DNA from: Desulfosarcina sp. BuS5
Lineage (GTDB): Bacteria > Desulfobacterota > Desulfobacteria > Desulfobacterales > BuS5
DNA length: 64,000 bases
Assembly: GCF_028752835.1 (NCBI RefSeq)
Contig: NZ_CP087952.1
Location: 3,036,501-3,100,500, forward strand
Direction of reading: 5' to 3'
Below the pieces are notes generated by a model, which saw only the letters and a list, made by a program, of their open reading frames with translations, searched no databases and had not been told where the DNA came from. This document shows, piece after piece, positions 15,399-25,658 of the stretch. How positions within the stretch are numbered: the stretch's first letter is position 1; each line of letters starts with the position of its first letter. The translations under genes were made by a program, and so were the position numbers.

Positions 15399-16946
15399 TC
15401 ATGCAAAAACACCGACAAGACTGGTCCCGCGCTCTTTTTTCATAATTGCAGCAGGCGCTTCCGGTTCATCCACAACTTTATCATCTAAATCCCTGTCGGC
15501 ATATTTTCTGTTTTTCATTTCAAAAAATTCATTATTACCTTCTCTGCCGCCGTTCCGGTACGAATCTTCCGCCACAAGCACATCAAATCTATCTATTTCA
15601 AAACCATGATTGCTAAGTTCTCCTTTAAGATGATGGAGATTATTCTCGATGAGCTCTTTTACATAGGGAGTATCCGCCATGATTTTAACCATAACATGGT
15701 GATTATCGGTTACTATTTTCAAGTTTAAATGGCCAAGAGAATCCGGCTTAAGACTGATCCTCATCTCATTTTGACCTTTTCGCAAGGTTAATACCGCCTT
15801 GTCGATTACCTGTGACAAAACTTCCGTGGCCGCAGGTTTTTGGGCAGGTTCATCACCTTTTACCGCGCCGGCGGGTTGTTCCGGAAAATGACTTTTCAAG
15901 AAGATATGACCGATTTCTTTATTTTCACCTACGACTTGAATCTTGCTGATATTTGAATCTTTATTCTTGAGATCCTGCATTTGCGTAAAAACCGGTTCAG
16001 CAATTTTAGGGACTACATCGGACGCATAATTCACACCAGCGCCCTCCTGTGCCTGCAACGGCGCTTTATTGAATCCGTTCTGAGCCGGAGCTGCTTTTGA
16101 TTCAAGTTTACCCAAAAACGCCTTTTTATTAAAACCCTCCCGACTGCCGGACTTATCATCAAATCTTTCATCTAATCCCGTAAATGGAGTCTCTTTTTTT
16201 TGAAGAGAAATTTGATCATGTTTTTTGATACTCTGATCCTGATCCGCTATATCTTTTTTAGCAACATCAATTCCTGCTTCAGCTTGAGACTGCCTGGAGG
16301 TTTCAGACAAAACTTCTTCCCCGGGGCTTATCTCATATCCATTCTTCAAGTGTAAGAATTCGAGGGGATTGTTAATAGTTTTAATATTTGCTTTTTCACT
16401 TGCATCTGTCCCGATTTTATCAAGCTTAATTCTATCAGCTTGAACCCCATTATTTTTTATTGCAAGATCAGTATCTTCAACATCGGGCTGCGCAATCAAC
16501 ACTCCGGTTTTTGAGCCATTTATATCCACCGATTCAAAAAATTTAACTGACTCGATTTTATCGGCAAACTCCGTTTTATTTTCAGAAAAATCTATTATTC
16601 CAGACTTATCAGTTACCGGTGTTTCCAAATTACTAAAACCGGAAACGGAAAAAATAAAGCATCCTTCACAGGTCTTTTTTTTATTAATTTCGGAATCGTT
16701 CTCTTCATCTTGGATATCTTCTTCATCCAGGGATTTAAAATTTCCATCATGCTGTTTTAAAGAAGTCCGACCTTCCGACACAGTATTGATTTGCTCGTTT
16801 AGCAAACCTGCAAACGCGGACAAAAAAGCCCCCTTTTCCTCTGCCAGATTACCTGTTTTTTCAAGGGATTTTATACTTTTCCCATTCTCAACAACTTCCG
16901 GGAAACCGTTGTTAATATCCTGAAAAATCAAGATATCAGTTTGCAT
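15399..16946 (-). CDS. fliK: Hook-length control protein FliK
   Basis: This 515-residue protein has a long, polar, poorly conserved N-terminal ruler region and a C-terminal Flg_hook domain (about 390-475). The domain reads GQNEMRISLKPDSLGHLNLK, then MADTPYVKELIENNLHHLKG, the export-switch part that contacts FlhB. It overlaps fliJ by 11 bp. The N-terminal part is rich in Lys, Asp and Glu, consistent with an unfolded export substrate. Since FlhB here lacks the NPTH histidine, this is the partner whose switching would be affected. Confidence 0.9.
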   Translation of the reverse strand: MQTDILIFQDINNGFPEVVENGKSIKSLEKTGNLAEEKGAFLSAFAGLLNEQINTVSEGRTSLKQHDGNFKSLDEEDIQDEENDSEINKKKTCEGCFIFSVSGFSNLETPVTDKSGIIDFSENKTEFADKIESVKFFESVDINGSKTGVLIAQPDVEDTDLAIKNNGVQADRIKLDKIGTDASEKANIKTINNPLEFLHLKNGYEISPGEEVLSETSRQSQAEAGIDVAKKDIADQDQSIKKHDQISLQKKETPFTGLDERFDDKSGSREGFNKKAFLGKLESKAAPAQNGFNKAPLQAQEGAGVNYASDVVPKIAEPVFTQMQDLKNKDSNISKIQVVGENKEIGHIFLKSHFPEQPAGAVKGDEPAQKPAATEVLSQVIDKAVLTLRKGQNEMRISLKPDSLGHLNLKIVTDNHHVMVKIMADTPYVKELIENNLHHLKGELSNHGFEIDRFDVLVAEDSYRNGGREGNNEFFEMKNRKYADRDLDDKVVDEPEAPAAIMKKERGTSLVGVFA

Positions 16947-17424
16947 GATTAAGTTTCCTTTCCGAAATTATTGTTTTTTTTTGGTCAGTAACGCTCCTGA
17001 AAAAATTATTAACAGCCACCTCATTGATAAAACGCTGTTCTTTTTTGCCTAATTTACGGGCATATGCTTCCAGTCCCTTTTCTTTTAATTTTTCCAATGC
17101 TTTCCTATTCTTTACAGCCTCCAGGAGAACTATACGTTTGCTCTCAACCTCCCTTTCCACTCCAAGGAGTCTCTTGTCCTGTTTGTCAATATCGGCCGCA
17201 AGGCGTTGAATAAAATTATGGTATATAAAATTATCGCCGGCAGTAATCCCCCTGCTTGTCTTTCGCTCCAGTTCGGTCATAACTTTCTCCCGCTCTTGTT
17301 CAAAATTCATCTTTTTATTCATCTCTTCCTTCAGCAACCTTTGCGAATCCGCCAACTCCTTATGAAAGGATTCTTCTATAGATTTTCTATGGCTCAAAAG
17401 TGCTTCAAGAGTAAAGTGATACAT
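16936..17424 (-). CDS. fliJ: Flagellar export chaperone FliJ
   Basis: This 162-residue protein is almost entirely charged coiled coil, as FliJ is. It starts MYHFTLEALLSHRKSIEES, which fits the family's F-x-L-x-x-L-L-x-x-R start. FliJ sits in the centre of the FliI hexamer and links it to FlhA. It lies 20 bp downstream of fliI and overlaps fliK. Confidence 0.9.
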   Translation of the reverse strand: MYHFTLEALLSHRKSIEESFHKELADSQRLLKEEMNKKMNFEQEREKVMTELERKTSRGITAGDNFIYHNFIQRLAADIDKQDKRLLGVEREVESKRIVLLEAVKNRKALEKLKEKGLEAYARKLGKKEQRFINEVAVNNFFRSVTDQKKTIISERKLNHAN

Positions 17425-17444
17425 ATTTAGTAACGCTTATAAGT

Positions 17445-18779
<1,335 letters not shown>

Positions 18780-18784
18780 TTTAT

Positions 18785-19525
18785 TTATTTGAAAAGCTCC
18801 TCTGAAAATGTCTCTTCGATAACCAGCAACTGTTTCTCTATTCTGGCATCGATCTCACCCGAATCGGTCTCCACAAGACACCCGCCCCTGGAAATTTTAG
18901 AATCAGCTTCAAAACTAACGCTACTTTTTGCAAGTATATCATCAAGTTGTGAAGATCCGGCGCTCTGAATATAAGATAGGTCAGAAGGATTGATTTTTAT
19001 TCTGACATTTTCATCATCCATGATCTTTTTCAAAGCCTCTTTAATAATTTTAATGACAGAATTATTATTTTTCTCAATCTCAGTGCACAAAATTTTTCCT
19101 GCTATTAAGAATGCAAGTTTTACGGCTGATTTTTCAGCGTTTTCGCAGATACCTTTCTTAAATTCTTCTAATTCAACAACAGCTTCCCGTAATTCATCAA
19201 CAATTGATAACACAATCTTTTTTTCTGATTCTTTTCCGATTTTTTTTCCTTTTTCCAAACCTTCAGAATATGCCTCTTTTTTAATATTGATGATCTCATT
19301 TTTTTTTGAATCATCAGATACTTCAGTAAAGGATTGATTCAACGGAGATCCTGATAAAAAATTCTTCCCTTCAGCAAAAACGATACGCCTGAATCCATCA
19401 TCATTAACTCCGGAATCTATGACTGCCGCAGTTTGCTCAAGCATAATATCAGGAAAAGAATGCTCCTTTAACAACTCTTTTTCATTCGAATTTCCGGTTT
19501 TCAGCAAATTATCCAATGAATTCAT
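18785..19525 (-). CDS. fliH: Flagellar export regulator FliH
   Basis: This 246-residue, Glu/Lys-rich protein has a C-terminal FliH/HrpE-like domain (about 120-240, KSAVKLAFLIAGKILCTEIEKN, then RGGCLVETDSGEIDARI). The central SEGLEKGKKIGKESEKK is the glycine-spaced helical stem typical of FliH. It tethers FliI to FliN and inhibits its ATPase. It overlaps fliG by 17 bp and precedes fliI. Confidence 0.92.
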   Translation of the reverse strand: MNSLDNLLKTGNSNEKELLKEHSFPDIMLEQTAAVIDSGVNDDGFRRIVFAEGKNFLSGSPLNQSFTEVSDDSKKNEIINIKKEAYSEGLEKGKKIGKESEKKIVLSIVDELREAVVELEEFKKGICENAEKSAVKLAFLIAGKILCTEIEKNNNSVIKIIKEALKKIMDDENVRIKINPSDLSYIQSAGSSQLDDILAKSSVSFEADSKISRGGCLVETDSGEIDARIEKQLLVIEETFSEELFK

Positions 19526-20483
19526 CCCCCCCGCGTCCAGCTATTACCACTTCTCCCTTGCTTTCTTTGTCCTGAATGATATTTGTAATATTTTGTTGAG
19601 CGTCTGATACATCCTTCATCCTTACTGCTCCTAAAGAGTCTATTTCTTCTTTTAAAATTTCCCTTGCCCTGTCCGACATATTTTTAAAGACTTTTTCTTT
19701 CACATCTTCTGAAGCCGCTTTTAATGCCAATGCGAGGTCCTGGGTTTCAACACTTCTCAAGACACCCTGCATACCTTTGTCATCGACCAGAACCAGATCG
19801 TCGAAAACAAACATCATCTGTTTAATCTGTTCCACCATCTCATGATCCGTCTCTTCCAATTCCTCTAAAATCATTCCTCCGATAGTACCGTCTATCTGGT
19901 TTAATAACCCTGCCAGCAGCCCTATGCCATCTGCTTCCTTCATGGCATCACTCTTGCCGCCTTTCAAAGAATCTTCAAAGACCGCATTTATCTCCGCAAG
20001 CATTCCGGGCACTATCTTTTTAAGCTTCGCAATTCTGTACGCCACATCCGATTTAATTTCATCCGGAAGATTCATTATTACCTCGCTGGCCTTATTCTGG
20101 TCTATATGAGCTATAATAATGGCAATAGTCTGTGGATGTTCATCCTTGACCATACGCACCAACTGATCGGGGTTCATTGATTTTATGGCGTTAAGGTTAT
20201 TTTCGGAAGCGCGTATAGCCTCATTTTCCTTTCCATATTCTTCATTTTTTCTGTGTTGTTTTTCGTTTTTGCCTGCATTTTCTTCTTCCTTCATTCTGGT
20301 AAACTCTTGAGCGACCTTTTCAGCAAGTTCCGGTTGTATGTCGCCCATTTCATTCACAAGAGTATTTATTTTTTCTTTTTCCGCGTCACTCAAAGTGTTT
20401 ATCAGTTTACTGCAGGCATCTTTGCCGAATGATTTAACAAGAACAGCCACCTTTACCGAACCTGACAAGTTGTTAGTATTCAT
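19509..20483 (-). CDS. fliG: Flagellar motor switch protein FliG
   Basis: This 324-residue protein has all three FliG domains. The middle domain contains MNPDQLVRMVKDEHPQTIA (EHPQ motif, about residues 105-123). The torque helix lies near the end (DRAREILKEEIDSLGAVRMK), with the charged residues that contact the stator. It joins the MS ring to FliM. The N-terminal part carries a Lys/Glu-rich insertion (EEENAGKNEKQHRKNEEYG, about 70-88) not usual in FliG. It starts 6 bp after fliF. Confidence 0.96.
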   Translation of the reverse strand: MNTNNLSGSVKVAVLVKSFGKDACSKLINTLSDAEKEKINTLVNEMGDIQPELAEKVAQEFTRMKEEENAGKNEKQHRKNEEYGKENEAIRASENNLNAIKSMNPDQLVRMVKDEHPQTIAIIIAHIDQNKASEVIMNLPDEIKSDVAYRIAKLKKIVPGMLAEINAVFEDSLKGGKSDAMKEADGIGLLAGLLNQIDGTIGGMILEELEETDHEMVEQIKQMMFVFDDLVLVDDKGMQGVLRSVETQDLALALKAASEDVKEKVFKNMSDRAREILKEEIDSLGAVRMKDVSDAQQNITNIIQDKESKGEVVIAGRGGDEFIG

Positions 20484-20489
20484 AGATGC

Positions 20490-22136
20490 TTATTCCTCTT
20501 GCAACCAGTTCCGCATCAGTTTGGCTGAATTTTCAGTATCAGTGTTTATCATCTCCAATGCCTTTTCACTGAACGGCAGCCTCTTGTTCTGCTGTTTGAA
20601 ACCTTTTTCAAGTTCGCCGACCGTCATAGGAAGCTCCCTTAACAATTCAACATCACCTCCAGGAGAAGTCAGCCACCTGATCAATGGCCGCACAATAAAA
20701 ATAAACGCCAACAGCAATGTAAATACGGAAAAAACATACTTCAGCAAGATTTTATTCTGTTTTAATATCGATAACCAGCCTTCAGGTTCCACATCTGAAC
20801 CAGACAGGGTCAATCGTGAAGTTTCAAAAGGAATATTAACTATCTCTATTTCATCCCCTCTTTTTGCATCAAAGTTTACTGCTCTTTTAACGATACCTTC
20901 CAGTTTTTCCATCTCTTCTTTGGTTCTTGGTATGTATATCCACTCGCCATTATCCTTATTTTCCTTGCCGGCCTTGTCTTCCTTAACATTACCAGCGCTT
21001 TTTTCTTGCTTGCCTATTTTATATTCATATTTTCCGTCTACCATCACGGCAATTGACAGCCTGGTAATAGCGCCCACCGGTTCTATAATATGGTTTATTA
21101 TTTTTCCAATCTCATAATTTACCGTTTGATCCTTTTTTTCAAAATTTTTGTTTGCCTTGGATACAGAAGCATCATTCTTAACAGGAGCTATATTTGATGA
21201 AACGCCGGGAATTCCGGATTGTACATCATCCGTTCCACTCGATATTGCACTTAAAAGCTGTTCACTTCTAACAACCTTGTTTTCCGGATAATATTTTTCT
21301 TCAGTCTTCTCTTGTTTTTTAAAATTAAGCGAACATGAAATTCTGACAACTGATTTGTTGTTTCCAAGCCCTGTGTCAAGCATCGTCTTGACCCGCTTTT
21401 CAAGACTCTTTTCAAGACCCTCTTTAAATTCCAGTTGATCATGGCTTATTTTACCTGTGACCGATTCACCTCTATCGCCTGAAAGCATATTTCCATTACT
21501 ATCTATCACAGTAACATTTTCAGGGGCCAAACCGGAAACACTTGATGATACAAGATAAACAATCCCATGAACCTGATCCCGGCTCAACATTCTGCTGCGA
21601 CGCATACTTAAAACTACTGAAGCTGTCGCAAGTTCATCCCGGTCGATAAAGAGAGACCTTGACGGCATAACAATATGAACCCTGGCGCTTTCTACTTCAT
21701 CAAATTTACTGATGGTTCTTGACAACTCTCCCTGGAGCGCTCTCTGGTAATTTACATTCTGCACAAATTCGGTAACACCAAGACTAGTATTGTCAAAAAT
21801 TTCAAATCCGACGCTTCCGCCTTGGGGCAGCCCCTGGGAAGCCAGCTCCATCCTTTTTTCATAAATCAGGTCATTTGGTATTGAAATTGATGTGCCATTA
21901 GAAGAAATCTTGTAATCCACCTTGTTTTCTTTTAATTTTGAAAGAATTACCCCGGCATCTTCCGGAGACAGATTCTTATAAAGAATTCCGAACTCAGGAT
22001 TTGTTGTCCAGCTTATTATAAAAATAAATCCGGTAATAACAGCAGCCACAACCGTCAAAAATATAACTCTTTTGACTGGAGAAAGATTTGCCAATATGCT
22101 TTTCAACTGATTAAAAAAATCGGGAGAAGCAGACAT
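20490..22136 (-). CDS. fliF: Flagellar MS-ring protein FliF
   Basis: This 548-residue protein has two membrane segments (about 22-42 and 445-465) bracketing a large periplasmic part. The N-terminal ring-building motifs are present (FGILYKNLSPEDAGVILSKL, then GLPQGGSVGFEIFD and REL..TISKFDEVESARVHIV). The C-terminal tail that binds FliG is retained (DTENSAKLMRNWLQEE). It forms the MS ring, the base for the export gate. The operon continues without gaps into fliG. Confidence 0.97.
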   Translation of the reverse strand: MSASPDFFNQLKSILANLSPVKRVIFLTVVAAVITGFIFIISWTTNPEFGILYKNLSPEDAGVILSKLKENKVDYKISSNGTSISIPNDLIYEKRMELASQGLPQGGSVGFEIFDNTSLGVTEFVQNVNYQRALQGELSRTISKFDEVESARVHIVMPSRSLFIDRDELATASVVLSMRRSRMLSRDQVHGIVYLVSSSVSGLAPENVTVIDSNGNMLSGDRGESVTGKISHDQLEFKEGLEKSLEKRVKTMLDTGLGNNKSVVRISCSLNFKKQEKTEEKYYPENKVVRSEQLLSAISSGTDDVQSGIPGVSSNIAPVKNDASVSKANKNFEKKDQTVNYEIGKIINHIIEPVGAITRLSIAVMVDGKYEYKIGKQEKSAGNVKEDKAGKENKDNGEWIYIPRTKEEMEKLEGIVKRAVNFDAKRGDEIEIVNIPFETSRLTLSGSDVEPEGWLSILKQNKILLKYVFSVFTLLLAFIFIVRPLIRWLTSPGGDVELLRELPMTVGELEKGFKQQNKRLPFSEKALEMINTDTENSAKLMRNWLQEE

Positions 22137-22145
22137 CTATGCCCT

Positions 22146-22454
22146 TTAAACCTGCATCCGTTTTATTTCTTCATAGGCCGCGACTATCTTGTTGCGAACC
22201 TTCATCATTAACCGAAAAGAGACATCCGCTTTTTCAAGAGCAATCATAGTGCCGTGGATATCGGTTTCTTTACCGGTAACAAGATTATGAGCTGCCTTAT
22301 CAGCTTCTTTTTGCAGCCGGTTTACTTCCCCGATCGACTCTGTCAGTATTTTTCCAAACGAGCCTTTATCCTTTACAGATTCGGAAGAAATTATTTTATC
22401 TAAATGCGAAGGAACAGATAATTCAACATTATTTTTTACAGCAAATTCATTCAT
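22146..22454 (-). CDS. fliE: Flagellar basal-body adaptor FliE
   Basis: This 102-residue protein matches FliE in length and in its C-terminal half, HGTMIALEKADVSFRLMMKV followed by RNKIVAAYEEIKRMQV. FliE links the MS ring/export gate to the proximal rod. It is 2 bp downstream of flgC and 9 bp upstream of fliF. Confidence 0.95.
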   Translation of the reverse strand: MNEFAVKNNVELSVPSHLDKIISSESVKDKGSFGKILTESIGEVNRLQKEADKAAHNLVTGKETDIHGTMIALEKADVSFRLMMKVRNKIVAAYEEIKRMQV

Positions 22455-22456
22455 AA

Positions 22457-22903
22457 TTAACGTCCTATTTCCAAAGCCTTTAAGGCCATTTTTTTGCTGG
22501 CATTAACAGCCGTTACATTTGCCTCATAACTTCTGGTGGCGGAAATCATATTAACCATCTCTTCGATTAAATTGACATTAGGCAGTTTAACATATCCCTT
22601 TTCATCAGCATCAGGATGCCCAGGATCGTATCTGGTTTGCGAAGGTCGAGGGTCATTGATAACATCAACGACCTCAACGCCTGATCCGCAGCCTGTGATT
22701 TCCGTATCAAGCATATTCTTGAAAGACCGTGGTTCCGAACAAGCGGCAAAAACAGCTTCCTGCCTTTTATATGGTCCGCCCCGGGGTGTTCTGGTAGTAT
22801 TGACATTGGCTAAATTGCATGCAATCAAATTCATACGTAATCTTTGCGCAGTCAGTCCTGAAGAGCTTATGCGCAAAGCGTTAAAAATATTCATCTCACT
22901 CAA
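22457..22903 (-). CDS. flgC: Flagellar proximal rod protein FlgC
   Basis: This 148-residue rod protein has the N-terminal signature ALRISSSGLTAQRLRMNLIA followed by CNLANVNTTRTPRGG. The C-terminus is the usual helix VNLIEEMVNMISATRSYEAN followed by VTAVNASKKMALKAL. It overlaps the end of flgB by 4 bp. Confidence 0.96.
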   Translation of the reverse strand: MSEMNIFNALRISSSGLTAQRLRMNLIACNLANVNTTRTPRGGPYKRQEAVFAACSEPRSFKNMLDTEITGCGSGVEVVDVINDPRPSQTRYDPGHPDADEKGYVKLPNVNLIEEMVNMISATRSYEANVTAVNASKKMALKALEIGR

Positions 22904-23319
22904 CCTCCTGTAATTACGTTTTTCAATAATTGAAACTTCCAGGACAAAATTTGGGCCGTAGCATTGTACATCAGACTATTCTCAGACAGCTTTGACATCT
23001 CTTTATCTATATCGACAGTGTTGCCGTCGGCCCTGAAATTGTTTCGTGGTGCCTTTTCGGTTCTATATTCTATATTCTCAAAAGCCCCCCTTCCAGCGGG
23101 AAGATGCCCGGGCTGTGTCTTGCGTATACTGACTTCAGCCTTTGCGCCTGTTATTTTTTTAATCTCATTTTCAAAAACAAGATCAAAAGCCTTATATCCC
23201 GGAGTATCCCCATTGGTTATATTGGAGACTATCGTATTATGTTTGATTGATCTCAAATCCAGGGCTTTACCAAGAACTGATAACATCCCGTCAAATAATC
23301 CATTACCATTCATCTCCAT
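22900..23319 (-). CDS. flgB: Flagellar proximal rod protein FlgB
   Basis: The open frame runs back to 23445, but the extra 42 residues do not resemble FlgB. GGAGG lies 11 bp before an ATG at 23319, giving a 139-residue protein, the usual size. It contains ALDLRSIKHNTIVSNITNGD followed by TPGYKAFDLVFE, the rod-protein signature, and ends with the C-terminal helix SLMYNATAQILSWKFQLLK. It begins the long flgB-flgC-fliE-fliF operon. Confidence 0.93.
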   Translation of the reverse strand: MEMNGNGLFDGMLSVLGKALDLRSIKHNTIVSNITNGDTPGYKAFDLVFENEIKKITGAKAEVSIRKTQPGHLPAGRGAFENIEYRTEKAPRNNFRADGNTVDIDKEMSKLSENSLMYNATAQILSWKFQLLKNVITGG

Positions 23320-23766
23320 AGTTTTCCGTACCTCCATTGATTCACAAATGTTCACTGCAGATATCATACCATTTACATACGTCGAAGCGACTATAGATAC
23401 TAAAACTTCGACATAAGGATTTTTAAATAAAGAGGTAGCTTTCAACGCCTACGTTACGAGGGGTTTTAAAACGCGTACAGGCGCGTAATTGCATAAATAA
23501 AGGTGTTTGTATGACTGTGTGGCTATTAAGTTTACTCAATTAACCTATTGATATAATTAGTATTTCATACTATTATCTTTGCTTAAATCCTTATATCGGA
23601 GTTTTAGATAGATATTAACAAGTTGAATTAACAATAGATATAATATATTATTTTTCTGGAATAACTATTTTTCGCACTTAAAATACTTAACCTGAGGGTA
23701 ATTTTTACCTATTGATTTTCAGTAGGGGCGGATTCCATATCAGCCAAAAGGTACTATTGGGTTAAG
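23320..23766. other. AT-rich gap upstream of flgB, promoter not identified
   Basis: This roughly 450-bp stretch separates flgB from the upstream regulator gene. A sigma-54 site matching TGGCAC-N5-TTGC was looked for on the minus strand and not found; neither was a good sigma-28 site. The flgB operon may be read from the regulator's promoter or from a site too weak to recognise by eye. Confidence 0.5.
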
Positions 23767-24879
23767 TCAATTACTTGACGGTTGGGATTCAAATATTGAG
23801 CATTGATGAAATTGCTGAGGTTTTAAATGATGCCGCTTAATCTTTTCCACAAGAGTAGTCCGTTTAAGATGCAATAGTTTAGCAGCCTTGTTTTTTACCC
23901 ATTTGGTCTTTTCCAGCGACTGGAATATTAGAGCTTTTTCAAATTCATTGACCGCGGAATTAAGGCATATACCTTCTTTGGAAATCTCTATACTTGTCCG
24001 AATGACTTTATCTTCTTTTGTTTTCATATTATCAGGCAAATCAGATGGTATAATCCTGCCTTCTCCCTTTATTACTACTATCCTCTCAATGATATTTTTG
24101 AGTTCCCTTACATTACCCGGCCAGGAATATTTCACCATCAAGTCCATGGCATCATCTGTAATGCCTTCAATATTGCCGTTATTATGTTGATTAAATTTTT
24201 TAATATAATAATCAACTAGTAAAGGTATATCGGAACTACGTTCATTCAATGACGGCAGGGTTACGGGAATAACATACAGACGATAAAAAAGATCTTCCCT
24301 GAAATTACCCTTCTTTACTTCATCTGCCAGATTCCTATGGGTAGCAGCCACGATTCGCACATCCACTTTTATACTTTTTACGCCGCCGACCCGCTCAAAC
24401 TCCCTTTCTTCCAGGACTCTGAGCACCTTTACCTGAAGGTCAGGACTCATATCCCCGATTTCATCGAGAAATATTGTGCCACCGTTGGCCTGTTCAAATT
24501 TCCCTGATTTCTGTGTAGTAGCGCCTGTAAAAGCGCCTCTAACATGACCGAAAAGTTCACTCTCCAGTAAATTTTCAGGAATAGCTCCGCAATTTATTGG
24601 AACAAAAGGCTTGTTTCTTCTATGTGAACTCTGATGGATAGCTCGAGCTGCCAACTCTTTTCCGGTCCCGCTCTTGCCACTGATAAGAATAGTACTATCA
24701 CTGTCGGATATTTTGTCTATTAACCGGAATACCTGCTCCATTTTGTCACTCCTGCCGATTATCCCCATATAACTATGAGGTTCCTCTTTTTTGGGAGTTT
24801 CTTCAACAAAGTTTTTTTTATATAGACCCGGATTTACGACTGTACTATTATTATAGGCTAAATTTAACAATTCGAACAC
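23767..24879 (-). CDS. Sigma-54-dependent flagellar activator lacking a receiver domain
   Basis: This 370-residue bacterial enhancer-binding protein has a short N-terminal segment (about 40 residues) in place of a receiver or GAF domain. The AAA+ core follows: Walker A SGKSGTGKE (about 67-75), an intact GAFTGA loop (115-120) for sigma-54 contact, Walker B GGTIFLDEIGDM, and the arginine-finger region FREDLFYRLYVIPV. A Fis-type helix-turn-helix closes it (WVKNKAAKLLHLKRTTLVEK). It resembles FleQ/FlrA/FlgR regulators but without regulatory input, so it may be constitutive or controlled by FlhG. Its likely target is the sigma-54 promoter before fliL. Confidence 0.88.
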   Translation of the reverse strand: MFELLNLAYNNSTVVNPGLYKKNFVEETPKKEEPHSYMGIIGRSDKMEQVFRLIDKISDSDSTILISGKSGTGKELAARAIHQSSHRRNKPFVPINCGAIPENLLESELFGHVRGAFTGATTQKSGKFEQANGGTIFLDEIGDMSPDLQVKVLRVLEEREFERVGGVKSIKVDVRIVAATHRNLADEVKKGNFREDLFYRLYVIPVTLPSLNERSSDIPLLVDYYIKKFNQHNNGNIEGITDDAMDLMVKYSWPGNVRELKNIIERIVVIKGEGRIIPSDLPDNMKTKEDKVIRTSIEISKEGICLNSAVNEFEKALIFQSLEKTKWVKNKAAKLLHLKRTTLVEKIKRHHLKPQQFHQCSIFESQPSSN

Positions 24880-25658
24880 TCCTTTTAGTTATAAGTACCC
24901 GCGCATATATTTTTTGATGTTTTAAAAATCAAAACCGTTTTGATTTTATAAAAATATTATACTGAAAGATTGGTAATCGGAAGATTAAACTGATCGCTAA
25001 CGGTTTTTACCTGATTTCTGCTCCGTCATCTTGTAAAGGCATCATGCAAAGTCTATACCAAACATTTGAAAACGACAAATTATCTAAACAAGGTTTCACA
25101 GGCATAAATTCTCAGCATTTGATATAATTACTACATAAAGTATATTTAATTTTTTTTATGATGATTAGACAGTATATTTTGTGGTAGGCAAATCTTTCTC
25201 CTGGAGAAAAGAAGATGGCCTGTCATTAGAGATAAAAAATGAAGAGTAATTCAAAAAGGCGACCAAAACCGTAATACGCCCATTTTTTTGCAACTTGCAA
25301 CAAAAGTAAACAAGAGAATTTATTTTCTCGTATTTATTGTTATACATTAATCTGGGCATCCTTCATTAAAAGCCAAAAATAGTTAACACTTTTTCCCAGG
25401 TTAGAACCGATATTTTCACCGCAGAGAACGCAGAAAGCGCAGAGGAACTGCTTAATTTTTTCAGAAGAAAATCAATATGCTTTTTACAAACTTGCAACTT
25501 GCAAACATATAAATACCCGTACCCGCCCAATCAAAACGTAAAATAGGGGCACAAGATATTGTGCCCCTGCAGAAATTGTTTCTCGTTCCCACGTTGGAGT
25601 ATAGAACCACGCATAAATAAAAGTGTAAAACAAATTTTTGAAGGGTGCCTTAAACAGG
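24880..25658. other. Repeat-containing intergenic region
   Basis: About 780 bp without a convincing gene. At about 25352-25445 a degenerate fragment of family C is visible (GGCATCCTTCATTAAAAGCC, TAGTTAACACTTTTT, then TTCACCGCAGAGAACGCAG). A short palindrome GGGGCACAAGATATTGTGCC lies at 25547-25566. A dispersed TCTCGTTCCCACGTTGGAG-like sequence begins near 25580. A 64-codon frame at 25165-25359 has no recognisable content. Confidence 0.55.

Noticed and set aside
23320-23445. N-terminal extension of FlgB by 42 residues
   Set aside because: The extension does not resemble rod proteins, and GGAGG precedes the internal start at 23319.
23446-23766. Sigma-54 promoter expected before flgB
   Set aside because: No sequence matching TGGC-N8-TGC was found on the minus strand, so none is annotated.
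25165-25359. 64-codon minus-strand ORF upstream of the sigma-54 activator
   Set aside because: No recognisable domain or ribosome site, and it lies next to degenerate repeat DNA.
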